64,000 nucleotides of DNA. Origin: Microbacterium sp. SORGH_AS_0888. Lineage in GTDB: Bacteria; Actinomycetota; Actinomycetes; Actinomycetales; Microbacteriaceae. Shown one piece after another: positions 10,185-18,504 of the stretch. The position numbers were made by a program, and so were the translations under genes. Below the pieces are notes generated by a model, which searched no databases, had not been told where the DNA came from, and was given only the letters and a program-made list of their open reading frames with translations. The stretch spans positions 1,922,001-1,986,000 of the forward strand of contig NZ_JAUTAZ010000001.1 of assembly GCF_030818905.1 (NCBI RefSeq), read 5' to 3'. Position 1 is the stretch's first letter. Every line of letters starts with the position of its first letter.

Positions 10185-10487
10185 TCGCCGGCTGTCCTCC
10201 GCCTCACCGGCCGCTGCGCCGGTGAGGCGGCGGGTCGACGCGCGCGACGGCGAGCGTGCGCGGTCGGCGAACGGGCGGGGTCGGCGTGCGCGTCACGCGT
10301 GCGGGTGCGACACCGACCGAGAGGTCGGTGGACGTGACGGGGGCGTGGGGTCGGCGCACGGCCGGTGTGCAGGCCCTGCACCGTCCGAGGGGTCGGCGTG
10401 CGGGGCGCGACCCTTCGGATTGGCGCGAGAATCGGCGACAATGTGACGAACGGCCGGAACCGACTCCGCGCCGGAGAGGACCGTTCG
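10185..10487. promoter_or_regulatory. folE-gntR intergenic region: terminator and repeated motifs
   Basis: A 303-bp gene-free region. A perfect 13-bp stem with a 6-nt loop (10199-10211 / 10218-10230) lies just after the folE stop and is a likely terminator. The 14-mer GGGGTCGGCGYRCG occurs three times (10277, 10347, 10389). A short hairpin CACCGACCGAGAGGTCGGTG is at 10311-10330. The region closest to the gene holds the putative GntR operator. No credible ORF is present. Confidence 0.6.
10419..10444. promoter_or_regulatory. Candidate GntR operator at its own promoter
   Basis: Two 12-bp direct imperfect repeats, ATTGGCGCGAGA and ATCGGCGACAAT, end about 45 bp before the gntR ATG. The element AATCGGCGACAATGT (10430-10444) recurs with one mismatch at 24461-24475, and its core GGCGACAAT is found inverted at 19430-19438, both before catabolic genes. 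Confidence 0.45.
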
Positions 10488-11141
10488 ATGACCGCTCTGC
10501 CCGCCGACGACACCGGCGCCGCCTCCGCCGACCTGACCCTGCGCATCCGCGACGCGCTGCTGGGCGGCGAGTTCGCGCCGCATCAACGTCTGATCGAGGC
10601 CGACCTCTCGGAGCGTTTCGGTGCGACGCGCGCGGCCGTGCGCACGGCGCTGCTGAACCTCGCGAACGAGGGCCTCGTCGAGCGCCTCCCCAACCGGGGC
10701 GCGCGCGTGCGGGCGATCACGGTCGACGAGGCCGTGGAGATCGTCGAGGTGCGCATGGGCCTGGAGTCGCTGTGCGCGCGCAAGGCGGCCGAGAACGTCG
10801 CCGCCGAGGACATCGCCGAGCTCCGCGTCCTCCGCGCCGGCATCGAGGACGCCGTCGGCCGCGGCGATCTGTTCGAGTACTCACGACTCAACCAGGACAT
10901 GGACCGCCGCATCCGCGAGCTCAGCGGCCATGCGACCGCGACCCAGCTGCTCGAGCGGCTGCGCGCCCAGTCGGCCCGCCACCAGTTCCGCCTCGCGTTC
11001 CAGCCCGGCCGCGCCGCCCAGTCCGCGCCCGAGCACATCGCGATCATCGACGCCGTCATCGCGAAGGATGCGGATGCCGCCGAGGCGGCCACCCGCGCCC
11101 ACCTCGAGGGCATCGTCACCGTGCTCCGCACGCTCGGCTAG
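10488..11141 (+). CDS. GntR-family regulator, FCD subfamily
   Basis: A 217-residue protein. The GntR winged helix lies at about residues 10-75 (IRDALLGGEFAPHQRLIEADLSERF, split across the usual helices) and the all-helical FCD ligand domain follows, with metal-ligand-type residues in RLNQDMDRRIRELSGH. ATG 10488 is preceded 7 nt upstream by GGAGAGGA. FCD regulators usually bind small carboxylic acids, so a ring-cleavage product is a plausible effector. It is convergent with the Liv transporter operon. Confidence 0.88.
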   Translation: MTALPADDTGAASADLTLRIRDALLGGEFAPHQRLIEADLSERFGATRAAVRTALLNLANEGLVERLPNRGARVRAITVDEAVEIVEVRMGLESLCARKAAENVAAEDIAELRVLRAGIEDAVGRGDLFEYSRLNQDMDRRIRELSGHATATQLLERLRAQSARHQFRLAFQPGRAAQSAPEHIAIIDAVIAKDADAAEAATRAHLEGIVTVLRTLG

Positions 11142-11172
11142 CCCCGCGGCATCCCTCGCTCGCGGTCCCACG

Positions 11173-11250
11173 CCCCACGACCGCATCGTTTTCATGCAAT
11201 CGCCACACGAATGCGGGTGCGTGTTACACGAAAACGATGCGGTCGTGGGG
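11173..11250. terminator. Bidirectional hairpin 1 between gntR and livK
   Basis: A perfect 21-bp stem: the arm at 11173-11193 (CCCCACGACCGCATCGTTTT plus C) pairs with 11230-11250. A smaller ACACG/CGTGT stem lies inside the loop. It sits between convergent genes and probably terminates both. Confidence 0.7.
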
Positions 11251-11290
11251 TTGCATGGCACCGCGAGCCGCGCGGCTCGAGAGACGGGAT

Positions 11291-11332
11291 CGTGGGGCGT
11301 GCCGCGCCGACCGACGGGCGGCACGCCCCACG
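11291..11332. terminator. Bidirectional hairpin 2 between gntR and livK
   Basis: Perfect 15-bp stem: CGTGGGGCGTGCCGC (11291-11305) pairs with GCGGCACGCCCCACG (11318-11332), with a 12-nt loop. It ends 4 bp before the livK stop codon on the other strand, as expected for the end of the leftward transporter operon. Confidence 0.7.
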
Positions 11333-11336
11333 AGAC

Positions 11337-12590
11337 TCAGCCGAAGCTCTTCGCGGTCGCGTAGCCCTTGCCGTTGTACTTCTGCACGAGCACGCTCGAG
11401 ACGGCGGGCAGGCCGTCCTTCGTCGTGTCGACCGCGGTGCCCTCGAGCATGAACGGCGCCTGGAACCCGCTGATCGAACGCAGCTGCGTCATGAAGTCGT
11501 CGCGAGTGGGTGCCGTCATCTTCTCGAACGCCTGCTGCAGGACCGCCCCGAGCTGGTAGCTCCAGATGCAGTGCGGGAACGCCGGGACGTCCGGGTAGTT
11601 CGCGTACTGCTTGAGGTCGGCCAGGAACTGCTCGCCGTCCTTGCTGGTGGCGAAGTCCGGTGCGGACGCCGACTGCGCGAAGGCGACGGTGTAGACCCCC
11701 GGGAACGCGGTCGCGCCGCCGGGCTGCAGGATGGCGCCGGGGCTCGAGGTGTTCGAGGGCAGGAACCAGCTGGGCAGCCAGTTGAGCTGCTGCGCCTTCT
11801 GCAGCGACGAGATCACGAGCGGGGTGATCGACATCGCGTTGAAGAACACGTCGGCACCGGATGCGGCCAGCTCGGTCAGCTGCGCATCGACCGAGGTGTC
11901 GGTGGCCTCATAGGTGAGCTCCTTGACCACCTCGACGTTGCTCGCGCCGTTGATGCCCTCCTTGAAGCCCTCGACGTAGCCCTCGCCGTAGTCGTCGTTC
12001 TGCGACAGGATCGCGACCTTGTGCGTGCCGCTCGAGGACGCCAGGAGCTTGCCGAACGCCTCGCCCTCGTTCTGGTAGATCGGCACGAAGCCGAGCTGCC
12101 AGGGGCTCTCCTGCTGGTTGCTGAAGAGCGGGTCGCCGGTCATGACGAGCACCTGCGGGACCTTGTCGGCGATCGCGGCCTCGCGGTACGCCCGGTTGGT
12201 CGGGGTGCCCAGGCCCGCGGTCATGGCGAACACGCTGTCCTTGAGCTGGTCGTAGTTGGCCTTGGCCTTCTGCGGGTCGTAGGCGTCGTCGAGCGCCTTG
12301 ATGTCGACCTTGCGGGTCTTGCCGTCCCCGAAGGTCACGCCGCCGGCGGCGTTGACGGCGCCGAAGTAGGCCGTGACGCCCGCGACGGTGCAGGTGCCGG
12401 GGCCGGCGGTCGCGCCGCTCAGGGGCGTCGTGATGCCGAGCGTGATGCTGTCGTCGGTGATGCCGGGGCTCGCCGCCCCCGCCGTCGCGTCACCGCCCCC
12501 GCCGCGCGAGCAGCCGGCGAGCGTGAGCGCGATGGCGGATGTCAGGGCGACGACGCCCAGGACAGCTCTCGTCCTCTTTCGCATGTTCAT
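11337..12590 (-). CDS. ABC importer substrate-binding lipoprotein (Liv/aromatic type)
   Basis: A 417-residue protein starting MNMRKRTR; the start overlaps the upstream permease stop by 4 bp (ATGA). Signal peptide with lipobox LAGC near residue 25, then a Gly/Ala linker and a type I periplasmic-binding fold (ITLGITTPLSGATAG). It is a lipoprotein on the outer face of the membrane capturing substrate for the LivHMGF pump. Family members bind branched amino acids or aromatic acids; the catabolic neighbourhood favours an aromatic acid. Last gene of a five-gene leftward operon. Confidence 0.93.
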   Translation of the reverse strand: MNMRKRTRAVLGVVALTSAIALTLAGCSRGGGGDATAGAASPGITDDSITLGITTPLSGATAGPGTCTVAGVTAYFGAVNAAGGVTFGDGKTRKVDIKALDDAYDPQKAKANYDQLKDSVFAMTAGLGTPTNRAYREAAIADKVPQVLVMTGDPLFSNQQESPWQLGFVPIYQNEGEAFGKLLASSSGTHKVAILSQNDDYGEGYVEGFKEGINGASNVEVVKELTYEATDTSVDAQLTELAASGADVFFNAMSITPLVISSLQKAQQLNWLPSWFLPSNTSSPGAILQPGGATAFPGVYTVAFAQSASAPDFATSKDGEQFLADLKQYANYPDVPAFPHCIWSYQLGAVLQQAFEKMTAPTRDDFMTQLRSISGFQAPFMLEGTAVDTTKDGLPAVSSVLVQKYNGKGYATAKSFG

Positions 12591-13648
12591 GCCTGATCTT
12601 GCCTCTCTGTGTGGGTGTCCTCCGCGACGGGCCGCGACGTCGCGGTCCGGGTCGGAGAGGTCGGGGGTGCATCGCCGTGCGGGGCGGAGCGCCGCACGCT
12701 CCGCGCGATCCGTCGCGGCAGCGACACGAGACCGCCCGGCAGGACGAACAGCACGACAAGCAGGATGGCGCCCTGCAGGAGCGCCGTCAGGTTCGGGTCG
12801 ACGAGGTTCGTCAGCTGCGGCACGAGCACGTAGTACGCGCCGCCGAGGAGGGACCCGATGATGCTGCCCGCGCCGCCGATGACCATCGAGGCGAGCAGCG
12901 TGATCGAGTGCCCGAAGCTCATGGTCTCCGGCGACGTGTACTGCACGACCACCATGTAGAGGAAGCCGCTGACCCCGCCGATGAGGGCGGCCACCGTGAA
13001 CGCCATGACCTTGTAGCGATAGGGCGAGATGCCCATCGACGACGCCACGGCCTCGTTCGACCTGACGATCGCGAACGCGCGACCGTACTTGCCGTGCACG
13101 AGGTTGCGGGTCAGCAGGAACACGATGCCGCCGATGAGGAGGACGAGGTACAGCTGCCACTGGTCGTTGTAGAGGCCCGACCACTCCGGCGCCTCGGTGA
13201 AGCGCGCGGAGATGCCCTGGGAGCCGCCCGTGACGTCGGAGAGCCGCTTCGCGAGCGGCACCCCGACGATGGGCAGCGCGATCGTGACCATCGCGATCGC
13301 GAGGCCGCCGAGCCGCGCCGCGGCCAGCGCGATCAGCAGGCCCAGGATGCCGGGCAGCGCGACGCTCAGCAGGAACACCAGCACGATGTTCCAGTCGTGC
13401 TGGACGCCGTAGGCCGTGGCGTAGGCGCCGACCCCGACGAAGAAGATCTGTCCGAGGGAGACCTGACCGGTGTAGCCCATCACGACGTTGAGGCCGAGGA
13501 CCGCGACGGCGAACACGCCGATCCGGGCGATGGTCTGGTTGGCGAACTCGGGCAGCGCCAGCGGCATGACGAGCAGGAGGACGACGACGACCGCGGCGAT
13601 CGTCCAGCGGACCCAGGAACGGGAGAAGAGATCGGCTGCTCGGGACAT
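12587..13648 (-). CDS. ABC importer permease (LivM family)
   Basis: A 353-residue integral membrane protein with about nine or ten hydrophobic segments, beginning MSRAADLFSR. The family signature GYTGQVSLGQIFFVGVGAYA is clear. A charged cytosolic tail of about 40 residues (RSAPHGD onward, rich in Thr/Pro/Arg) extends beyond the usual end. Its ATG overlaps the LivH stop by one base, so translation is coupled. Together with LivH it forms the translocation channel. Confidence 0.93.
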   Translation of the reverse strand: MSRAADLFSRSWVRWTIAAVVVVLLLVMPLALPEFANQTIARIGVFAVAVLGLNVVMGYTGQVSLGQIFFVGVGAYATAYGVQHDWNIVLVFLLSVALPGILGLLIALAAARLGGLAIAMVTIALPIVGVPLAKRLSDVTGGSQGISARFTEAPEWSGLYNDQWQLYLVLLIGGIVFLLTRNLVHGKYGRAFAIVRSNEAVASSMGISPYRYKVMAFTVAALIGGVSGFLYMVVVQYTSPETMSFGHSITLLASMVIGGAGSIIGSLLGGAYYVLVPQLTNLVDPNLTALLQGAILLVVLFVLPGGLVSLPRRIARSVRRSAPHGDAPPTSPTRTATSRPVAEDTHTERQDQA

Positions 13649-14529
13649 CAGACGCGCACCACCGCTTTCCGGCCGAACAGGCCCTGTGGCCGCACGATGA
13701 GCACGACGAAGATGAGCACGAAGGGAACCGCGACCTTCAGGTCGTAGCCGATGAAGGGGATGTAGACCGCGGCGAGGTTCTCGAGCACACCGATGAGCCA
13801 GGCGGCCACGACGACCCCGATCGGGCTCGACAGGCCCCCGAGGATGACGGCGGCGAGCGCGTAGACGAGCGCGTTGTCCATCATCCCGGGGGTGAGGGTG
13901 AGCTGCGGGGCCACGAGGGCGCCCGCCACCGCGCCGAGGCCGGCGGCCAGGCCCCACCCGGCCATGAGGAGACGTCCGACCGGCAGACCCGAGAAGGCGG
14001 CGGATGTCGGGTTCACGGCGACGGCGCGCAGCGCCAGGCCGAACTTGGTGCCGATGAACAACGCCTGCAGCAGCGCCATGATCGCGATGATCACGATCGT
14101 CGTGCCGATCGAGCGCACGCTGATCGACGCGCCGAGCACCTGCACGGTGTCGAGCGGGAACAGCGAGGGGAACTGCTGGTTGTTGTACGACCACAGCCAG
14201 CCGCACACGCCCGTGATGAGCGTGAGGAGCCCCACCGTCACCACGATCGCGGTGTCGGGGTCGCCGCGCTCGAAGCGGCGCATGACGTATCGCTCGATGA
14301 CCGCGCCGAGCGCGAACGAGAACAGCACCGAGACGAGGATGGCGAGGATCAGCGGCACGCCGTTGCTCACGCACCACCACGCGACGTAGGCCGCGAGCAC
14401 GGCCATGCCGCCCTGGGCGAAGTTGATGAGGCCCGTCGCCTGGTTGACCAGCACGATGGCGAGCGCGAGCGCCGCGTAGATCGAGCCGGTGGACAGGCCA
14501 TCGACGAAGAGCTGGATGAAGGTTCCCAC
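13648..14529 (-). CDS. ABC importer permease (LivH family)
   Basis: A 293-residue permease with eight or so membrane segments and the LivH motifs INFAQGGMAVLAAYVA and LGGLSSPIGVVVAAWLIG. The start is GTG, preceded by GGGAGG 6 nt away; it begins 2 nt after the LivF stop. It is the partner of LivM in the inner membrane. Confidence 0.93.
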   Translation of the reverse strand: MGTFIQLFVDGLSTGSIYAALALAIVLVNQATGLINFAQGGMAVLAAYVAWWCVSNGVPLILAILVSVLFSFALGAVIERYVMRRFERGDPDTAIVVTVGLLTLITGVCGWLWSYNNQQFPSLFPLDTVQVLGASISVRSIGTTIVIIAIMALLQALFIGTKFGLALRAVAVNPTSAAFSGLPVGRLLMAGWGLAAGLGAVAGALVAPQLTLTPGMMDNALVYALAAVILGGLSSPIGVVVAAWLIGVLENLAAVYIPFIGYDLKVAVPFVLIFVVLIVRPQGLFGRKAVVRV

Positions 14530-14531
14530 GG

Positions 14532-15242
14532 TCAGCCTCCCAGGTAGGCGCGGCGGATCTCGTCCATGCCCTTGAGCTCGGCCGAGGAGCCGGTCAGGAC
14601 GTTGCGGCCGGTCTCGAGGACCGTCGCGCTGTCGACGAGAGTGAAGGCGAGGTTGGCGTTCTGCTCGACCACGAGCATCGCGATGCCCGATTCGACCCGC
14701 AGCCGCCGGATGGCGTCGTACACGTTCTTCGCGGTGCTCGGGGCGAGTCCGAGGGACGCCTCGTCGAGCAGCAGGAGCCGGGGACGGGCCATGAACGCGC
14801 GAGCGACCGCGAGCATCTGCTGCTCGCCGCCGGAGAGCGCCGAGGCGTGGGAGCGGTAGCGCTCCTTGAGGTTCGGGAACAGCTCCAGCATGTAGTCGAG
14901 GTCGGCGTCCACGCCCTTGCGGTCGCGGCGGAGGTAGGCGCCCACACGCAGGTTCTCCTTGACCGTGAGGTCGGCGAGCGTGCCGCGGCCCTCGGGCACG
15001 TGGGCGATGCCGATCCCGGCGACCTGCTCGGGCCGCTTGCCCCGGATGTCCTTGCCCTCGAACAGGATGCGCCCGCCCGCACGGACGGTGCCGCTGATCG
15101 CGCGAAGCGTCGTCGTCTTGCCTGCGCCGTTCGCACCGAGGATGCCGACGGCACCGCCCTCGGGCACCTGGAGCGAGACGCCCTCGAGGACCTGCACGGG
15201 GCCGTAGAACGCGGTGACCCCGGCGAGCTCAAGCAGCGTCAT
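14532..15242 (-). CDS. ABC importer ATPase (LivF family)
   Basis: A 236-residue ATPase. Walker A GANGAGKTT, signature ALSGGEQQM and Walker B LLLLDEASLGLAP are present. The start at MTLLELAG is preferred over MRPM nine bases upstream because GGAAAGG lies at proper spacing only for the former. It overlaps the LivG gene by 14 bp, indicating coupled translation. Confidence 0.92.
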   Translation of the reverse strand: MTLLELAGVTAFYGPVQVLEGVSLQVPEGGAVGILGANGAGKTTTLRAISGTVRAGGRILFEGKDIRGKRPEQVAGIGIAHVPEGRGTLADLTVKENLRVGAYLRRDRKGVDADLDYMLELFPNLKERYRSHASALSGGEQQMLAVARAFMARPRLLLLDEASLGLAPSTAKNVYDAIRRLRVESGIAMLVVEQNANLAFTLVDSATVLETGRNVLTGSSAELKGMDEIRRAYLGG

Positions 15243-16008
15243 CGGCCGCATCCTTTCCGATGTACGCCTCGATCACGCGGGGGTCGGACTGGGCCTCCGC
15301 CGCCGTGCCCTCCATGAGCGTGCGGCCGTGATCGAGCACGACGACACGGTCGGTGAGGGCGGCGATGAGCCCCATGTGGTGCTCGACGACGACGACCGTG
15401 ATGTCGTCCTCGCGGATGCGGCGCACGGTCTCGATGAGCTGCTCGACCTCGGCGTGGGGAAGCCCGGCGGCCGGCTCGTCGAGCAGCAGCAGCTTCGGCC
15501 TCATGAGCAGGGCGCGGCACAGCTCGACGCCCTTGTGCAGGCCGTGGGAGAGCTCGTCGGCGCGCACCTTCGCCGCCCAGCCGAGTCCGTTGCGCTCGAG
15601 CAGCTCGAGGGCCTCGATGCGCAGGGCCCTCTCGGAGCGGACGGTGCGGGGCAGCCGCATCGACCACTCGAGCGGGCCGCCGGGCAGGCGGCCGTGCGCG
15701 CCCAGCAGCACGTTCTCCAGGACGGTGGCGTGCAGCTGCAGCGCGGGGTGCTGGAAGGTCCGCGCCAGACCGTGCCGGGCGAGGGTCGCGGGCGCGGACC
15801 CGAGCACCTCGACGCCGTCGATCGTGATCGAGCCGGAGCTGGGTTTGTAGTGGCCGCTGATGCAGTTGAACAGCGACGTCTTTCCCGCGCCGTTGGGGCC
15901 CACGAGACCGAAGATCTGCCCGGGCTCGACCTCGAACCCGACGTCGTGCAGAACGGTGATCCCGCCGAAACGGAGGTTCACGTCTTTCAGGGTCAATCGC
16001 GCCGCCAT
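15229..16008 (-). CDS. ABC importer ATPase (LivG family)
   Basis: A 259-residue ATPase starting at MAARLTL (GGAAAGG six bases upstream); an in-frame ATG 36 bp further upstream is possible. Walker A GPNGAGKTS, the Liv-type signature LSHGLHKGVELCRAL and Walker B LLLLDEPAAGLP are visible. First gene of the importer operon; its promoter is at 16059-16087. Confidence 0.92.
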   Translation of the reverse strand: MAARLTLKDVNLRFGGITVLHDVGFEVEPGQIFGLVGPNGAGKTSLFNCISGHYKPSSGSITIDGVEVLGSAPATLARHGLARTFQHPALQLHATVLENVLLGAHGRLPGGPLEWSMRLPRTVRSERALRIEALELLERNGLGWAAKVRADELSHGLHKGVELCRALLMRPKLLLLDEPAAGLPHAEVEQLIETVRRIREDDITVVVVEHHMGLIAALTDRVVVLDHGRTLMEGTAAEAQSDPRVIEAYIGKDAADDAA

Positions 16009-16058
16009 CGGCTGCCTTTCCGGGTGTGCTGCGTCATTGCTCACAGGGTGCTCATTGG

Positions 16059-16087
16059 AACGTACGGAGCGATTCCCAGATTGTCAA
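16059..16087 (-). promoter_or_regulatory. Promoter of the liv operon
   Basis: On the minus strand TTGACA (complement of 16082-16087) and TACGTT (complement of 16059-16064) are separated by 17 bp, about 50 bp upstream of livG. The surrounding 12-mer GATTGTCAACGA (16079-16090) is identical to that at 24424-24435 in the ligM-3 promoter, in the same orientation to the gene. Confidence 0.55.
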
Positions 16088-16167
16088 CGATTTTGGTGTG
16101 ACGATACGACAACGTCTGGGAGCGGTCTCAGATCACCTGATATGAAACCGTCGCGGCGTCGAATCGC

Positions 16168-17370
16168 TCACGCCCGGACGACCCGCGCAGGCATCCGCTC
16201 CCAGCCGCGCAGAGTGTTGTTGAGGTGACGACGCGGGGATGCCGTGAGCTCGATCGAGCCGACCCGGTCCAGCAGCGCACCGAGCACGGCGAGCGCCTCG
16301 AGCCGGGCGATGTGCTGTCCCACGCACTGGTGCAGCCCCATGCCGAACGCCACGTGCCCGGAGGGGTCGCGATCCAGGTCGAACCGCCCCGGGTCGGTCC
16401 ACCGGCGCGGGTCGCGGTTGGCCGCGCCGAGGAACATCAGGACCTTCCGCCGCGGCTCGAGGGTGACTCCGCCGATCTCGGTGGGCGCGGTCGTCGTGCG
16501 GAAGAAGGTCTGCACGGGCGACTCGAGGCGCACCGCCTCCTCGAAGGCGCGCGGGAGCAGGCTCCGGTCCGCGCGCAGCCGGTCCCACTGCCCCGGATGC
16601 GTCGCCACCGCGTGCACGATCGCGGCGATCCCCGTGACGGTCGTGTCGACGCCCGCCGTCAGCAGCGAGCGCACGATCAGCGGCGCCTGCTCGACCGTGA
16701 TGTCGCCGCGGTCGGCGGCGGCCCAGATCTGCGCGCCGATGCCGTCGGCGCGCAGGTTCTCGCGCCGGCACTGCTCGCCGATCCACGCCATCACGGGCGG
16801 CATGTGCGGCTCGAGGCTCGCGACGATCCCCTCACGCGGCCCGAAGGCGTTGAACGCGAAGTCCCCGTAGGGCAGCAGGTTCTCGCGTCCGTCCGGGCCC
16901 AGGCCCACCGCATCCGGGAAGACCCGCAGCGGGAACACCTCCGCGAGGTCGGTCACGGCGTCGAACTCGTCGCCGCGCGCGAGGAGCTCGTCCACCAGCA
17001 CGGCGGCATCCGTGGCCCACTGCGCGGCGAGCGCGCGCAGCCGCCGGGGCGAGAGCAGCCCCTCGAGCACCGACCGCGGAGCGTCGTGCCGCGGCGGGTC
17101 GGCCTCGAGCAGCAGGCTCGGCGGACGCCACGGCTTCTCGGCCGTGAAGTCGGCGAGCCCCACGCCCGCCCCGGACTGCAGCGACTGCCAGTCGGTGAGG
17201 GCTCGGCGCACCTCGCCGTAGCGCGCGACGGCGTAGACGTCGTAGCGCCGCAGGTGCACGACGGGCCCGAGCTCGCGCAGCCGATCGTGGAACGGCATCG
17301 GGTCGGCGAGGAACTCGGAGGCGAAGGGATCGATGTCGACGCTCGGGACATCGGTGGCGATGACGGACAT
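16168..17370 (-). CDS. Cytochrome P450, CYP199-like
   Basis: A 400-residue soluble bacterial P450. Oxygen-activation pair in LLTAGVDTT (Asp242-Thr243), ExxR at Glu278-Arg281, heme ligand Cys349 in FGMGLHQCVGQH. The segments SLLLEADPPRHDAPRSVL and GVDTTVTGIAAIVHAVA recall the CYP199 group that O-demethylates para-methoxybenzoates. It would take electrons from the reductase encoded 18 nt upstream and release formaldehyde from the methoxyl group. AGGAG precedes the start. Substrate specificity is inferred from family resemblance and neighbours. Confidence 0.88.
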   Translation of the reverse strand: MSVIATDVPSVDIDPFASEFLADPMPFHDRLRELGPVVHLRRYDVYAVARYGEVRRALTDWQSLQSGAGVGLADFTAEKPWRPPSLLLEADPPRHDAPRSVLEGLLSPRRLRALAAQWATDAAVLVDELLARGDEFDAVTDLAEVFPLRVFPDAVGLGPDGRENLLPYGDFAFNAFGPREGIVASLEPHMPPVMAWIGEQCRRENLRADGIGAQIWAAADRGDITVEQAPLIVRSLLTAGVDTTVTGIAAIVHAVATHPGQWDRLRADRSLLPRAFEEAVRLESPVQTFFRTTTAPTEIGGVTLEPRRKVLMFLGAANRDPRRWTDPGRFDLDRDPSGHVAFGMGLHQCVGQHIARLEALAVLGALLDRVGSIELTASPRRHLNNTLRGWERMPARVVRA

Positions 17371-17388
17371 GGGAGCTCCTGGGTGGGG

Positions 17389-18372
17389 TCAGATATCGAG
17401 CACGAGACGTGCGGAGCTGCTGCGGGACACGCACGGGAACATGCAGCGCCCGGCGCGGCGCTCCTCGTCGTCGAGCAGGGCGTCGCGGTGGTCGGGGACG
17501 CCGTCCACGACATCCGTCTCGCACGTGCCGCACACGCCCTGCCCGCAGGAGGTGACCACGCGCACGCCGGCGCGGGTCAGCGCCTCGGCGACGGACTCGT
17601 GGGGCTCGACCCGGGTCGCGACCCCCGTGCGGGCCGCGACGACCTCGAAGCGCGAGGCCGCCGCGCCCTCGCTGACGATCCCGGAGAACCGCTCGATCCG
17701 CGGCGCGTGGCCGCCCGGCACCGCTCCCCACGCCTCGACGGCGTCGAGCAGGCGGGCGGGGCCGCACGAGTACACGCGCGTGCGCGGGTCCCGCGGTCGC
17801 CAGCCGGCGAGGTCGGCGCGGCCGAGCTCGCCGCCGCAGTGCACCGTCACGCGGTCCCCGTAGCGGCTCAGCTCGTCGAGATAGGCCAGCCTCGTGCGCC
17901 CGCGGCCGAGGTAGAGCAGTCGCCAGGGGATGTCGAGCAGCTCGGCCTGGCGGATCATGGGCAGGATCGGCGTGATCCCGATCCCGCCAGAGACGAACAG
18001 CAGGTCGGTCGCGGGCGCGAGCCGGAAGTTGTTGCGCGGACCGCCGAAGCCCAGCGCGTCGCCCGGACGCACGGCGTCGTGCACCGCGACGGACCCGCCT
18101 CTGCCCTCGGCGTCCCGCTGCACGGCGATGCGGTAGGTCGCCGCATCCCATCGGTCGCCGCAGAGCGAGTACTGCCGCACGAGCCCGTCCGGGAGGATCA
18201 GGTCGATGTGCGCACCGGGCGCCCAGTCCGGCAGCCGGGTGCCGTCGGGTCGGGCGAGCGTGAGCTCGACGACGTCGTCCGCCACGCGGCGACGCGCGGT
18301 CACCACGACGACGCCACGCCCGACGGGGGCCTTCGCCGCCGCGGGGGACGTCGCATCCGTCACCTCGATCAT
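17389..18372 (-). CDS. Phthalate-dioxygenase-reductase-type flavin/[2Fe-2S] oxidoreductase
   Basis: A 327-residue three-domain electron-transfer protein: flavin-binding barrel (RQYSLCGD), NAD-binding domain (LLFVSGGIGITPI) and C-terminal plant-type ferredoxin domain with four cysteines (SCGQGVCGTCETD, then RRAGRCMFPC). This order is that of phthalate dioxygenase reductase (FMN) and of VanB. It is transcribed just ahead of the P450 and is its likely single-component redox partner, a self-sufficient two-protein system unlike the usual ferredoxin plus ferredoxin-reductase. Divergent from an IclR gene. Confidence 0.9.
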   Translation of the reverse strand: MIEVTDATSPAAAKAPVGRGVVVVTARRRVADDVVELTLARPDGTRLPDWAPGAHIDLILPDGLVRQYSLCGDRWDAATYRIAVQRDAEGRGGSVAVHDAVRPGDALGFGGPRNNFRLAPATDLLFVSGGIGITPILPMIRQAELLDIPWRLLYLGRGRTRLAYLDELSRYGDRVTVHCGGELGRADLAGWRPRDPRTRVYSCGPARLLDAVEAWGAVPGGHAPRIERFSGIVSEGAAASRFEVVAARTGVATRVEPHESVAEALTRAGVRVVTSCGQGVCGTCETDVVDGVPDHRDALLDDEERRAGRCMFPCVSRSSSARLVLDI

Positions 18373-18451
18373 GGTCGGCCTCCTCGCCGCCTCGCGCGGT
18401 CGACGTCGACCGCTGGTGCGAGGCTACGACCCGGGCTCGGCAACGGATCAG

Positions 18452-18475
18452 ACCTTTCGCATCAACGGAAAAGGT
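18452..18475. promoter_or_regulatory. Candidate operator of the second IclR regulator
   Basis: Inverted repeat ACCTTT (18452-18457) / AAAGGT (18470-18475) with a 12-bp spacer containing CGC...CGG. It lies between the divergent reductase and IclR genes, 30 bp before the IclR start. Confidence 0.45.
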
Positions 18476-18504
18476 GGCGTAGGGTACGGCGCAGGGAGGA
18501 CGCG

